Position numbers and translations under genes: made by a program. Shown here one piece after another: positions 51,476 through 64,000 of a DNA stretch of 64,000 nt (position 1 is its first letter; each line of letters starts with the position of its first letter). The notes under the pieces are model-generated. The model searched no databases. It saw nothing but the letters and a program-made list of their open reading frames with translations, and was not told the origin of the DNA. This DNA comes from Balanoglossus misakiensis (lineage: Eukaryota > Hemichordata): positions 7,502,001 through 7,566,000 of the forward strand of contig CM082578.2 in assembly GCA_040954595.2 (NCBI GenBank), given 5' to 3'.

Positions 51476-53267
51476 GATGGTCTTTCAAGTATAGACAGGT
51501 CAATTAATGTACATGTAAATGGTACAGAGACCGTAACAAAGTGGCAACTATAACCATCTTGAAGATTCAACTACACAGAGGTGGCCACTAACATAGTTTT
51601 AACCACAGTCCCTGGTTTAACTGTATATACAAGAAAACTTTGATGAAGCCAATCGCCACAAGAAACACAAGATGATATACTAGTACTGTACAACGAGACT
51701 GGCGTCTTGCAGACTTGTATGAGGAACGTTGTCCAGAAACATTATCTTTAGTGTCAGGTTATCGTGTGCCGACAAATCATTGAGTAATTCGAACAAGAGT
51801 GTTTGGTCATACATTAGATCATAATCTGAAAATTATTTATGCGATCGATCGCCTGTATCTACAAAGTGACGTTTTGTGAAAGTGCTTGTCAAATTGGTAT
51901 GTCATGTCAGTCGACACATAAATAAATCGACCCCAACAAGAGCGAAAAAGTCATAACTTAAGGATTATCAGCGCCTCGGGGACATTTGTTAATGCCAGTC
52001 CCAACCGTTCAGTTATTTGCTATGTTAGAGAAACACAGAGTGTTCACCATCTTGTTCACCATTTTGGTGACCCCAATAGTTGAATTCTCAATTTTGAAAG
52101 AATAATGCAAAGTAACCTGGGTATAACATGATGGCAGACAACAGGAGAAATAGTGACCCTAATACACTGTATTTATTCTATTGAATGTACAACAGAGGTC
52201 AAGGCTGCTTCGACAAAAGGTGTTAACTGTTGGCATAAAGGCAGTAGCAAGCACACTGCCCGATATATAACGCCTTTTGTTATTATGTAAAAGAGAGACT
52301 GTATTGCAGCAAAAGTCGCAATGGTTTCATGGGACGTGCCTCTGCGCTCGACCGCTAGTATCACACCTTCCAATTTACAAACCATCGCACATGATTTCAC
52401 GCAGATTCACATGCCGGTACTGTCGGTACAAATCCTTTACAAACGAAATGTGCTACCTAATATACATGTAGTACAGGTATCATGTATGTACAAACGATGG
52501 CAGAACAATTTGTTTACCTCCACCTTTAGTGTCATTTACAATAAACATCAGATTATAACTGTATGATAAGGCAGTGACAAACGTTGATTCCAATTTGTAA
52601 AAACTTGAGCGCGGAACTGGGTTACGAGTTGACTCAAGAAGAATATGGTCATTCATCTCAGTCCCGTCGCAGTACACGTCTCAATAAAATATAATGTTAA
52701 TGAGTGTTCTGTTAAAATGCTGTCAACACGGAGCTTGCAGTCGGCCCGAAAATAATATAATTTTCCGTCAAGAACAAATCGAGATCCACCTGGCAATGTT
52801 GTTGATTAGAAGAAAATCAGTATCCGAAACGGCCACCATGTGTTCACTCTAAGGCAACACGCAGACTATCTTGAAAGTAATTACAAACGATCTATTTCTT
52901 TTTAATTTTGAGTTAATGTCCGTCCATAATAAATAAATACCTCATGAAAACGACCGTTTCTTGTGTTTGCTAGTGTTAAGACAGTTTTAGTAGACTTTCT
53001 GTGCAGACTACATCGCGTCAGCAACAAACACGTACATGTATAGTGGAAATTATATAATGATTATCGTGGAATTACTAAAAAGCGAAAAACTTATAAGTAC
53101 CTCTCCAGCGAAAAAATACCGATGTACCGATCGTGGATATATCGCTGTGATAAATCTTTCCGAGTGAACCACTTGTCGGGTGTTTCATTATAGCAGACAA
53201 CAATCTCCCATGGGGTGGGGGTGGGGGTTTGAACACGATTCAATTATCCACTCTCGTCGCGTCATTT

Positions 53268-55115
53268 CTAGTCGTCTGGGAAGCCGGTCTGTGCGTGTGT
53301 GTTCACCATCCGCGGCTTTTCTGGATAATAATGCGCTTCTTCCATTTCCTTCTCGTCGGGCTGATATCCCTTGTTCAGTTGTGCTTTCAGGCCACCCGGG
53401 GATTGGTATATGAACCCCTTTTCCTTGAAGACGAGCCGCTTGAAAAACCAGTAGATTACGACGATGAGGATGCCCTCGCCAAGCGCCACCAGACTGTGCA
53501 CCAACGGCACGATCATCATCTCGCCCACGGCCATGCCGGAACTGCGCCCCGTCAGGATGAGCAGATTGATGAGGCTGAGAGCCAGGGCGCCGTTCTGGAT
53601 GCCGGTCTCGAAGGCGATGGTGCGGCACTGGAACTTGTTGCGTCGGAAGAGCCAGGCGATGAAGTAGCCCAGCGCGAAGGCGCACACGGGGTAGATGGCG
53701 GCGACAGCGTACGGGTGCCACGTTGTGTCGAAGACGGGTCTGAAGGCGATGATAGAAATGACGGCGAAAATAAGGATGCCGATGAGCACGATAACGTTCA
53801 ATACCTAGAAGGCAAAATTTTGACCCCGATTAACAAAAGCATCCCCGTGGCGTCGTCATCGTCGTTGATGATTATGCAGTTGTTGTTATTTATTTGTTTG
53901 ATTTTTGTTGTTGTTGTTGTTGCTGCTGCTGCTGCTGCATTTATTCTGAAATCCCACCCCAATTTAACGTTTGACAGAAAGAGACAGACAAATATGTCAA
54001 AATTGAGCGACTTTGTCCCCAAGTGATTACACACGGGGAATTTTAATGAACTTATAGTCCGGCAACCTTGCCATGTTTAGTCAAGAGTTTTCTAACCAAA
54101 TTGTAATAGTTTAAATTCCTATTCCAGTTCTCCCCCTATGTATATATTTGCAAAGATCCTTACCGCAGCGACTTTGTATGACGCCTTTGGAGCTTTCCAT
54201 CGGATCACCATTCCGATCCAGACTGGGACGAAGAGAAGCACCAGCATGATGATTATGTCTCGTGTTTGCGGCAACACCACATCCGAGATGGCGATCCAAC
54301 TTTGGGAGTAGAGGTAAATACACCACGGCATCATACCTATACCCAGGATGTTAGACGCTGTCGTCATGCACACGCTGTGGATAAAAAAAATAGGGGGAGG
54401 ACATTGAAAAATAATGCCTTCTTCCATCTTATAAAATGTAGGGGAGTTTGAAAGCCGTGTTGATGAAGTCCATTAAGTCGACACAACCTAAAATGGCACT
54501 GGCATATTTTACTGACTTTCAGTCTGGGAGCCATTCCTCACACGTGAAAATGACCATATAAGAACCGTTTTTGTTCAAACATGCGCATTTTCAATTTGCT
54601 CTGCGCTGTGATTCGAAATGGCCACAACTCAAGTCATTTCCTTATAATAAGATTTTATTTTCTCTACGCACTATCTGCGAACAATTCTTTCCAAGAAATC
54701 CTCCACCCACCCTCAGAAAGTAAATGCCTCGCCCTTACCTTAGCGTGGTGTCGCCCTCCGTCCAATACGTGAATATATTCGACGCCAAGCCGCCCGGACA
54801 GCACGCCACGATGATGGTGCCCAGCGCCATGTTCGGCGTCAGTCTGAAGATGTGCGCCAGGGCGTATCCCAGAGTGGGCATGATGCCGAACTGGCAGAGC
54901 GCGCCCACGGTGATGGCCACCGGTCTCCTGGCGATCTGCTTGATCTCGCCCATGGTCATGGTGCACCCCATCGCTATCATGCATATGAACAGCGTCAGGT
55001 TGATGAGGATTTGATTTCCGAGGACGAGATTCAGCGGCGGGTTGAACCCACCCGTCGGTGGACCGGTTGCGTTGGCGCTGGTCATGTTGTACGCGGCTTC
55101 TGTCGTTTCATCCAT
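53268..55115 (-). CDS. SLC10-family sodium/bile-acid cotransporter-like protein (gene C)
   Basis: Plasma-membrane secondary transporter of the bile acid:sodium symporter family (SLC10); the actual substrate cannot be told. Three exons on the minus strand (54739-55115, 54164-54374, 53268-53804) give 374 residues with intact phases. The N-terminus is extracellular-like, with NMT and NAT glycosylation sequons. Family motifs: ACCPGGLASN in exon 1, the serine-bridged SVCMTTASN across the first splice, and CRTIAFETGIQNGALAL with Glu262, Gln266 and Asn267, the sodium-site region of the family. About nine hydrophobic segments are visible. The C-tail is short (from FKEKGFIYQ to FPDD). A CAG acceptor sits just 5' of the ATG, so a 5' UTR intron is likely. 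Divergent to gene D, with matching intron positions. Confidence 0.93.
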
Positions 55116-56490
55116 GGCTGCAGAAACTGAGGGGCAAAAAAGCGAGTCTTTTACTACTCTGGGTGAAAGGTCAAAATACCTTCCACGTATTCAACCATCG
55201 AGCAAATTACTTGGCGTTTGATGTCAAAAGCATCCAAATATCTGCCTTGCTCTGCTCTGCGCTACCAACCACCATTACCCTGCACTGCAAAACCTTCTCT
55301 CGCACCCCTCGCCACTTGTTAGCAGTAACATGTACAGTTGTAGGGGTTTCTAAAGAGTACACCTGGGGTTAATCAGAAAGGCCAGTGTCTTCCCCTGAAT
55401 GACTGGTTGAACATAGCATCACTATATATATTAGGGTCACATTCCAAGAAAACCCAAATTCCACCTAGGCATAGACACACATTTGTGTCTGGATATTTTG
55501 GGGTCTGTTATAACCTATATATTGTTTGGTGAGTACACTTTCGAAATAAAGGTTAATACAATGGATATACATGTGTATAAAAGCACAGCACAGGTGTGTG
55601 CGTCATATGACCTTATTGCCGTCGGGCTCTGCACCACATTTTATCCTTTGTAGAGAAAGGAAATTGCGAATTTCAAAGCAAAATCCAGTTATTAAAGCAC
55701 ACCGAGTGCTTGACTGAGTTTCCCGACCAAGTATTGTATAATCATTTGAGCGAAGCTACTTTTTCCACCAAACCCATTTTGTCACGAACTCCAACGATGT
55801 AACACAACCGGGCGTTTGCACTCCTATACCTGCCAATGTCCCGCCATGCATGTCTCACCAACAAAATGGTGGAGACACGGGGCCGTAGGGTGTGTAGGGT
55901 GACCCAGAGACACAATACAGGTAGAGCGGAGGCGTGGGACGAGCCGTGAAAGAGACGACGATTAAAAAGGGCCAAGTCAAAACTGGTGAGAGAGCTGAGA
56001 GGGTGCGAGATTGGACAAGCCAACTATATGTACAATGTAATAAACGTCTACAGTCTGGGAATGATATAAAGCAATATTCACGGAAACAGCGCAGCAGAAA
56101 TTCGCACTATTGCAGAAAACCGAAAACGTGGAGCAGACTACATCGGGAACTTACCGCCGTTTTTGTTAGTCTCCTGGCGATGTGTGTGTTTGTGTCCGAC
56201 TCGGGCAAGACGGCCTGGTGTAACGGCTACGTCAATGTTCTCAGGATTCTAAATGAACGCTGAGCTGCATTCGTGGGTGTGAACGGCATGCCAAGAAAGT
56301 GCGTGTGCAGCACGTCCGTTCTGCAACTTTAATTTGTTTTCCTATGCTGCCCGGTTGAGTGAGACCGTACAAAGGGGCCGACGGGCTTCGTATTAAAATG
56401 AGCTGTTCACTTTCCCTGACCTTAGCAGACCTGCAAGACCTAAACCCACCTATTGGAAACGTATTTTTTATCCCTGAGCGACCTGATTTC

Positions 56491-56494
<4 letters not shown>

Positions 56495-56567
<73 letters not shown>
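56495..56567. repeat. (TC)n dinucleotide microsatellite
   Basis: About 36 perfect TC units. Confidence 0.97.
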
Positions 56568-56568
<1 letters not shown>

Positions 56569-59148
56569 CATCTGTCAGTATTTATTTTACAAAACTTATC
56601 CGTTAACTTTAGTCTGCATGTGCAATTAGTTTAATCATAGCCTACAGTATCTAGAGAGGTGAGCGAGAGATCAAGTGACGTGGTTATTCATCCTGGAGAC
56701 TTGAGCTATTTGTGTCGGTGTAATCTTGTGTGGGAATTGGGGCTTAGGGACATGCTTCTGTCTCAGTAAAAAAACTGGTAAATAAAAATTTAGTCGCGAC
56801 GCATTGGCGCGCAATCAACAGGTGTACGTGAGATGTATTCTGTAAAATGTCAACCTAACAACAGGCTGGCTACCATGATGTCACGTTTTCTCACACAGTT
56901 CACTTGGAAGAAAATCGAGGCAGCCCATTATCGTTTTAAGAACGCGAAAATTAAGGGTTCATTTTTGAAAGAAGGAACCATATGAAACAGCACACACAGA
57001 AAAAACAAACATTACTTACATAAGTCAATTATACACACGGAACCGACATGGTAATTGATTGATTGGTTGATTGATCGATTTACACAGGATAAGATCTACT
57101 TTCAAAACTTTCAAACTGTAAAAAGCTGCGCTTTGATTTATTGCCAATCTGTGGCATGTTCTTCGATGAGGTTTTCGTTGAGATTAAAGTTTGAATTTCA
57201 CTGTTGACAGCAAGCAGGGCTCAACAAGCCGCAGCCTCCCCACTTGGCACGAGACCGATATATATTTCGTCGCATTTGCGCGTTGTCAAGGAACTATAGG
57301 AGAGGGGGGGGGTGTACGGGAATGAGTAGAAATGCAGGATCGGGGGAAGTAAAAAGAGGAGGCAGGGGATTTTGGTGGGAACTGGGGCTCGGGAACGAGG
57401 ATGGAACAAAAGTAGTGCAAGTGTCGCAGTATCAAGTGTTCGGAGATCACATGATCAGAGGTCACGCCGTCCGTTCTATGGATCGACAACTCGCCACACA
57501 AACAAAAGTCTCAACAAGACGACTTACCAATAGACATGCCGGTTGTGGTCAACTGACAAGACCTTACATAAGTCCCGTTTCCATGTCAACTGATAACTAA
57601 AGCGTGCTCCAAAATGTCCGTAAAAGTAGTAATTATCAAAACAATTCTGAAGGTCACATTGAGAGATTTTTTAAATTGTTCATGAATGTGCTTGGCGTTT
57701 ATACAAATTACAAACTTCCCTTGCCCTGGGCTAAAGCCTCGTTTTCTAAGGTTAAATAACTCAAAGTAAAATGTAATTTTAGGGCATTGTGATAGATAAA
57801 GCGGTCTCTACTTTTAAGCTCGTGGTGCATTAACATAGAGTGTGTATACATGTATATAGCTTTGTGTGTATTGTATAGCACATACATGTAGCTTAGTATA
57901 GACAGTGCACTGTCTATAGGCTTAGCTAGATTGCTTCTGGCAAGTCACTTATATCACGCAAAATAGCGAGCTGGACATTTTCTGCGGCAGTTAACGGTTA
58001 ATGTCGGCAGCTCTTTAATAATCTGATATGTTTTGATGAACATTTTGGACGATTCTGTTTTCAATGTATGGGACGACGAACAGTTGATCCCTGGACGCAG
58101 TAAAGTTCGAACTGTTTCACTTGAAGTGGAAGAGTATTCGCCGGTTAATGCGATCGTTGCGTTTGTCGGTGCTTGGTTGGCAAGCGTTTTACTGGAGCAA
58201 CTCGCCTGCCAATGAAAACCTTCCACTTTCTACCGACACGGTTTCCCCCGCCAGACCATGCAGTACAGACAGGGTCAGTCGATCAGCCTGGGGTAAAACT
58301 GTTTGTGTATCGTGATACTTGTATGGTGACCTGGTGAACAATGCAGTCGTGTCGGACGGGGGATTTCTTTTCAAAACTGTTGAAAGTCACTCAGGCGCAT
58401 CACACTGTGAACTTTTACCCAGTGCTCTGTGCACGCCGATCTGTTAATCACTCTTCCTTTCTCACCTGACGATTTCAGGTCAAGGCGCTAGTCGGTCTGT
58501 GCTCTATAATTTTTGGCGCCCTCCTCATCTATTTTGGGCGACGTGGACAGTCACGTTCAATGTGACGGAGCGAGATAAAGGCAATAACATTTCAAAATAT
58601 AAGTATAAAATTCATGGGTGGTGATTCGCATTCTATTGTAGGGTGTCGCATGCTGTGTTTGTTGTCATGTCGTCGCTATTGGTGGAGTTGGAAAAGTATA
58701 CAAGCAGCCACGACACATTTGCTGATCGATTTCCGCCTCTTTTAGACTGCTGTCAGAAATTAAATCTCCGTAAATACTATAGACTACAAAATTTCAAAGT
58801 ATGGCTTTGTGAGCGTAATGGCGGCGTTTCCTTGTATGGCGTGTTTGCTGATGTTGTGAAACGTCAAAGTTCGATTCTAATTTCAACGTCAACTTTGATA
58901 TGAAAAAGAAAACGCTTAGTATCCCAAGTTAGTTTCTCCAAAATACAACGTTAGTCATACATTTGTGGTAGCCATGCCTGAAGGTTCGCGTCATGCCCTT
59001 TAGAGCAGCATAGGGAAAAGCAGGTATGCTTAACCTAAAGCCAGAAGCTATTATCTTTGTTTTGTTGCGTCGGTGTGGGAACGTCGGGGCAGTCAGTGTG
59101 TCAAAGCAGCCGAGGGTGCACTATGAGGGTCACGTGATTTGTCTGCAG

Positions 59149-59325
59149 TCCAGCAATCGCCGTGGCCAGTCTATGCCCCACTGGCGAACGGGTCCCCCAA
59201 AGGCACACCAAACATTACCAAGACCTTTAAAGTCCGCGAGGGCCCAGACAGCACGTTCAGCGGGCCTCCTACGTCAAAACTGCGCAGTTTACCCCGTGAA
59301 GTCCACAGAGTGCACGACGTCGAAG
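59149..59325 (+). other. Orphan exon-like segment 2
   Basis: 177 nt between a TTTGTCTGCAG acceptor and a perfect GTAAGT donor, symmetrical phase 1-1. One frame reads QQSPWPVYAPLANG, then TFKVREGPDSTF and PREVHRVHDVEG, a soluble, Ser/Pro/Gly-rich stretch like a cytoplasmic linker. Another frame is also open. It cannot be the N-terminus of gene D, because the phase would clash with its ATG frame. Owner unknown. Confidence 0.35.
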
Positions 59326-60467
59326 GTAAGTGTTAGTAACCATTTTCGGGCGATTTAGAAACTTTTAAGAGACCATTGATCTTTCGCAAAGGAAATGTAT
59401 ACGCTGGGGAGGGATTGATCCTCTTAGTATTCAGCTATTTCTTATACTTAGCTGAGTTTAACTTCTTGGGAAATTAAATTAACAGCAGACTTTTCTATGG
59501 ATTGAAAAACTTTCTTTGTTGTGTACACTCGAGTGAGGGCAGCACTTGGCGACATACTTCGGAGTCTTACAATGACAAACGTCTCCCTTGCAATGTAAAC
59601 ACCCTTCATTGTTCGATGATCATCACAGTGTCACCGACTTTCGAAATCAGCAATATTTTACCGGTAAAGTGGAGCCGCATAGTTTATTCGACCCAAGTCC
59701 CGCATACTGGGTTCGCGAGGCACGGCACTGGTAAATGTTTCCATGGGAACGTGTATGTTTTGTTGTCACGTCTGCGTACGTTCCGCATGAATGACAAGTC
59801 GTGTAAGCGAAATTGTGTTCGAGCGCGGTCCCGGTATCACGTTGTCGAATAAAAAAGGCAGTGAAAGGGGCGCTATTAACCACACCTTGAGAAAAGCAAT
59901 CACATGAGCTTCGTTTCTAAAGTTGTAATCAGAATCTAACGGGAGATGGGAATACCTCATAACACATGGTGGAGAATCCGGGTAGACGAGAAAAATCCAA
60001 CGGAGACAGAAACGGCGACGTCCAGCGGAGGGACAGCACCATGGCTGGCGACGTGTTAAAAGACACGAATCAATCAAGTATCGGAGATATGACAGTTTAC
60101 ACTCAGAGGTCGAGATAATAGTAAAGTGGGACAGAATGCACACCGATGGTGGAAGAACTATCCAGACTTTGCTGGTTTAAGCAATGGTCAGTCGAGAAAC
60201 AGCTCAAAGCAGTCGGGCTATATTTGACTGGTGAAGCGGAACGATGGTACTTTATACATGCAGACGTTAATCAGTAATCAGTCAGTCCGAATTTATGGGT
60301 GGCATGGCAGTCAAAATCTAAACTAATTTAAAATAATTGTAATATCAGAAAAGTGCAGTTATTGCATGTTGGAGGTGACCCCACCCCATAAGAGATAGAG
60401 ATGGGAGCGAAGTTTTTTTTTAAGTTATTCACCGACTGCCTTGTCTTTACAGAGCTTGCTAGAAAAG

Positions 60468-60893
60468 ATGGCGGACGCCGGAAACGACACCAACTCGACG
60501 GCAGCCCCGGAGATGGCACCTTCCAAATTACTCATCGCTAATCAAGTTATCATCATCATCACTTTGGTCGTTATGATGTTTGGGATGGGAGCAACCATTA
60601 CGCTCAGAGAGGTGTGGGAGAACTGCAAGAAGCCGATCGGCCCAGTCATTGGTATATGTTGCCAATTTCTGATCTCGCCCTTTCTCGGTTGGTCGCTGGC
60701 GATGGCGGTCGACCTCCCCCCAGCCGCGGCAATCGGTGCTCTGGCCATCGCTACGTGCCCGGGTGGCACGTTCTCCAACGTGCTGACCTATCTCACCGAC
60801 GGAGATACCTGTCTCAGGTAAAAATCGACTGTTGTCTATTATCATGACTCGTCGCTCAATAATTGCCGGTGTATTACAATGATGATGGTGTTG

Positions 60894-60925
<32 letters not shown>

Positions 60926-60936
60926 GGTGGTGATGG

Positions 60937-60982
<46 letters not shown>

Positions 60983-60983
60983 A

Positions 60984-61080
<97 letters not shown>

Positions 61081-62536
61081 CGACGACCACGTACATGGTA
61101 GAAGTGAGTAGCAGTGGTTATGAACCATGCATGTTGGCATCATATTCATTACATGCAAATCCTCTTTCCGTTTTCTCCCACAGCATTGTGATGACCACTT
61201 TCTCCACGTTCTTCGCCATCGGCTTCATGCCCCTGTGGCTGTTTGTCTACAGCCGCAGTTGGATCGACGCTGCGGCAGCCTTGCCCTACAGGGACATAAT
61301 CATCGCCCTGGTTCTGATTCTCATTCCCGGAGGTCTGGGAATGCTGGTCAAGTGGAAGTTGCCCAAATACTCCGACAAGACAGCTTTGGTATGTTCCGGG
61401 GAGAGCGATGGGGTGAGAGAGAGAGAAGGGGGGTTGAGAGAGAGGGGTGAGAGAGAGAGACAGAGAGAGAGAAAGAGAGAGAGACAGACAGACAGAGCGA
61501 GAGAGACAGAGAGAGAGAGAAATGTGTGACCAAAACATGAACAAGTATTGTCCGTCAATACACACATTACAACGTTATTTGTGGCGTGGTGCCGTTGAAA
61601 TTGTCCAGCAAGGCGACTATCAGATAAATTTTGATCTTGTGAGGATGTAAAGAAAAGAAAAAAGGTTTCGATCACTGAAAAAGAGCTTAACCGTATCCAA
61701 TGATTTATCTGTTAATTTGTTCCGCGAATGTTAATATTGTTAATGGATAATATATAACGTGTTTGTCTTCATACTGTCTATAACAAAATTGGCCTTTTAG
61801 ATCAATATCTTTGCACGTGCCATGTCCAATCGAGATTCGGTCGCTTCGATAGGGCTGTGTAACCCGGTGTGTAACCTGCTGATGACGTGGTGGCCTGAAC
61901 TAACCCAACCTAACACTTTCGGGTTTGTTTGATTTACAGGCTTGCTCCATTTTCACTTTGATCGGAATCACTGTCACCCTCGTCCTCATCGGTTTCATGA
62001 ATCCGCTGATGTTTAGCTCGTCGTGGAGACCATACATCGTCGGCTTCTTCATTCCCTTCCTGGCCTTCGGCTTGGGCTACCTCATACCCTGGGCGCTGAG
62101 GCAGAGCCACAAGAAGTGTCGCACGATCTCCTTCGAGACGGGCATCCAGAACACGGCGCTGGCCCTTGTCGTCCTCAACCTGGCCGAAATACGCAACCAA
62201 CAGGGCGGCCTGGCCTCGTCGTTGACGAGACTCGTGCCGGCCTTACAGGGGCTGTTCAGCTTCCTGATTGGCATGACGGTCATCTGCGTTTACCTGGCGT
62301 ACAAGAAATTCTACAAGAAGGGCCAAGTCGGCCCCGAAGAAGACGCAGAGGCCGTGAAGGAAGGAGAGTCCCACGCGGCGTCCGGCGGCGACGGCGGAGT
62401 CGTGAACGAAGGATACGACGCGGAGGATGGCGAAACCACAGGCGTCGATGCCCCGGAAAAGACGAAGGGAGACGGCGACGTTGAAAATCACGAGGGCGCA
62501 GCCAGCAGCGAAAACGCAAAGGAAACCAATCAATAA
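60468..62536 (+). CDS. SLC10-family sodium/bile-acid cotransporter-like protein (gene D)
   Basis: Second SLC10-family membrane transporter; substrate not inferable. Exons 60468-60817, 61184-61388 and 61940-62536 give 383 residues in an unbroken frame. I chose the MADAGNDTNST start because an acceptor lies 16 nt upstream and the N-terminus then carries sequons comparable to gene C. Family motifs: ATCPGGTFSNVL, SIVMTTFS across splice 1 (split serine codon as in gene C), and CRTISFETGIQNTALAL with Glu251. The C-terminal tail of about 75 residues is long and acidic, rich in E, D, G and A, unlike gene C. Intron 1 contains a long (GAT)n tract and intron 2 a (GA)n tract. Divergent from gene C; the intron phases are identical (2, then 0), supporting common descent. 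Confidence 0.93.
60879..61086. repeat. Compound (TTG)n(TGG)n(GAT)n microsatellite in gene D intron 1
   Basis: TTG units, then TGG units, then more than 40 GAT units with one AAT interruption. Produces spurious Asp-, Met- and Ser-rich frames. Confidence 0.97.
61413..61520. repeat. (GA)n-rich tract in gene D intron 2
   Basis: Imperfect GA repeats with GACA interruptions beginning about 25 nt after the donor of exon 2. Confidence 0.93.
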
Positions 62537-64000
62537 ACAAAACAAGAGTCTATGATGACATAGAAGTAAATGTTCAGATCCGTCCATTTCAAGCACAAAC
62601 GTGTAAAGCACGTTTGGCCAATCCTGCCTTGACCCCAGAGAAAAGTCTGATTTGTATACACAGTTCTGGTCTATAATCATCATTGAGATTATTGGAAATT
62701 ACTACAAGATATGAAACGTTTCTTACTCTTTTTGCAGTGTTTTTTTAACTGAGATGTTCGTCGAATAACAATACTTACTTTAACCACATAATTCACACTG
62801 TGTTCTCGTTTAACTTATGAGTTTACGAAAACGTTTGAAAACACAAGAAAACCTGAGTTTTTCTTTGTACAAACCTGCTGTTGTAAACACACACTACGCA
62901 TCAGAACGCATTATAAAAGTGTGGTTTTGGAAACAAGCCTTTGTTTGCACATTTACGGTCGTGCCGTGTATAAAATGACAGCCGAGTTCATGGCGAAAGT
63001 AACGTGACCTTCTCAGCAAACAGGTGGTTGGCCTTTGCCCTCTCTCGGCAATTTCCTTTTCTCAAGAAGAAGTAACGGGGCAATGGATTAGAACGCTAAA
63101 GGGTGTTGTCTGCCCAAAGGGCCAAAAATATCGACGCCCCCGGCCCGTCCACAAGTTCGTGATGAATACCCTGTCAAGGCTCTTGTCGCGTCGGCCTGTC
63201 AACGGCTTGTTTGCAACCACGTCGGCTTTTACTGTCACTTTGTGTACATGCCAACCTTCCATTTCTACGTTATCGACTTTCCGAAATACTTTTGTAGCTA
63301 CAATCAACTGACCCCAACATTTCTAGCGTATACATCCGCATGTCTATGCATATGGGTTATTACTTTCGCGTGTTTTCAAAACTACGTCATCCGACCCGGG
63401 TGATCTACAGGCATTTGGATACAGAAATATTCAATAGCTTTTGTAGGGATGACATGACACGTACAATGTCTGCCCGGATTTTCAAAAGACGTTTACCTGG
63501 TATTTGTTTTGCGAGGAAAACCACAACACTGTTTTCAGGTGAAGGACGAGACCTTGGGGCGGTTAAACCTTATTGGAATGGCGCTGTTGTTTACCCAAAG
63601 ACAACATATTTTGCTCTGTCTGGGGGTTCATCATTGCCTCTCGGACGTGCAAATAAGTTCGTTACAACCGCTCGGGAATTGCTTTCTTTGATTAATTTTA
63701 TCCTATTGTAAAAAAAAAAAAACTAAGACCAACAATCTCACACAGTTGCGACCCTTGGTCACTTTTTGGCGGCACACCCATTTCCACAAATACCGACAAA
63801 AAGCTTTCATTGCTCATGCCCCCCCCCCCCGTTTCATGTCCCAAAGTGTATTGAAGTCAAAAGGCGCACCTCACTAGGTCACGTTTTGATAGCTTGCATA
63901 ATTGTGAAGTCCTACGTTGTCAGGGAAGAAAGGGTTTGCTAGGGGGCTACATACGAGGAACGTGGCCTCTAAACTGCGAGCAACTCTACTTGAATTCACC
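62537..64000. other. Gene D 3' UTR and downstream spacer
   Basis: No supported gene. A 123-codon frame at 63340-63711 has no domain or splice support. A poly-C run is at about 63820. An AATAAA overlaps the gene D stop and is too close to serve; the real 3' end was not located. Confidence 0.5.

Larger units (their letters stand above)
49861..53267. other. Spacer between H1 copy 2 and the minus-strand SLC10 gene
   Basis: Contains the H1 promoter (to about 50050), an orphan exon-like segment (51278-51376), an imperfect inverted repeat (51426-51475) and the presumed 3' UTR of the SLC10 gene near its right end. The remaining open frames carry no recognisable domain. Confidence 0.5.
55116..60467. 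other. Shared upstream region between divergent SLC10 genes C and D
   Basis: Should contain both promoters and 5' UTR exons; neither was identified with confidence. It holds a (TC)n tract at 56495-56567, an orphan exon-like segment at 59149-59325 and a 78-residue open frame at 58667-58903 (MSSLLVELEKY start) without recognised similarity. An acceptor at 60451-60452, 16 nt before the gene D ATG, implies an upstream non-coding exon. Confidence 0.5.

Noticed and set aside
53188-54984. Open frames overlapping SLC10 gene C in other frames and on the plus strand (for example 53229-54026)
   Set aside because: Shadows of GC-rich transporter exons; only the three-exon minus-strand model has family motifs and consistent phases.
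57244-57600. 118-codon frame in the SLC10 spacer
   Set aside because: Low-complexity Gly/Arg stretch from a G-rich region, overlapped by open frames on the other strand.
58667-58903. Possible 78-residue small protein (MSSLLVELEKY start)
   Set aside because: Somewhat protein-like composition but no similarity, no promoter or splice evidence; kept only as a note in the spacer entry.
63340-63711. 123-codon frame near the right edge
   Set aside because: No recognisable domain, composition like the surrounding non-coding sequence.

Overview
The window is intron-rich animal nuclear DNA. Short GT-AG introns interrupt very large cadherin genes, and replication-dependent histone H1 genes end in the metazoan histone stem-loop. 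A marine invertebrate is likely. Cephalochordate or hemichordate is my guess, but nothing here settles the phylum. No rRNA, tRNA, CRISPR array or recognisable transposase was seen.

Layout. (1) 1-23279, plus strand: the 3' part of a giant cadherin gene ('gene A'). I could join 51 exons with every splice phase agreeing, giving about 4,029 residues; the N-terminus lies upstream of the window. It starts with an array of 13 complete and one partial copies of an unusual cadherin-like repeat of about 107 residues. Each repeat is encoded by a 188-nt plus a 133-nt exon and carries two invariant cysteines. About 22 ordinary extracellular cadherin (EC) repeats follow, then a membrane-adjacent domain of predicted ferredoxin-like fold, one membrane helix and a short cytoplasmic tail. 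(2) 26378-48431, plus strand: a complete tandem paralogue ('gene B'), 27 exons and 2,788 residues, with a signal-peptide exon, only one copy of the cysteine-pair repeat, the same 22 EC plan with many identical exon lengths, and its own tail. (3) Two intronless histone H1 genes on the minus strand. One (36758-37300) lies inside an intron of gene B; the other (49246-49860) lies just downstream of it. Both have 3' stem-loops, purine-rich downstream elements and a shared promoter block. (4) Two divergently arranged SLC10-family (sodium/bile-acid cotransporter-like) genes with matching intron positions: 53268-55115 on the minus strand (374 aa) and 60468-62536 on the plus strand (383 aa).

How the pieces relate. 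The two cadherins are ancient tandem duplicates. In gene A the N-terminal module then amplified in blocks of three (types A-B-C). The latest event copied about 2.4 kb of exons plus introns almost unchanged. By architecture (long EC chain, membrane-adjacent ferredoxin-like domain, one membrane pass) they resemble the CDH23/PCDH15/CDHR2 group, but orthology is not claimed. The H1 genes look like a dispersed duplicate pair, and the copy in the gene B intron has no counterpart in gene A. The SLC10 pair looks like a separate inverted duplication.

The strongest candidate for something undescribed is the cysteine-pair, calcium-motif-poor cadherin repeat and its recent in-frame expansion by tandem genomic duplication. 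Intergenic sequence is otherwise simple repeats, one minisatellite, a few inverted repeats and two orphan exon-like segments.
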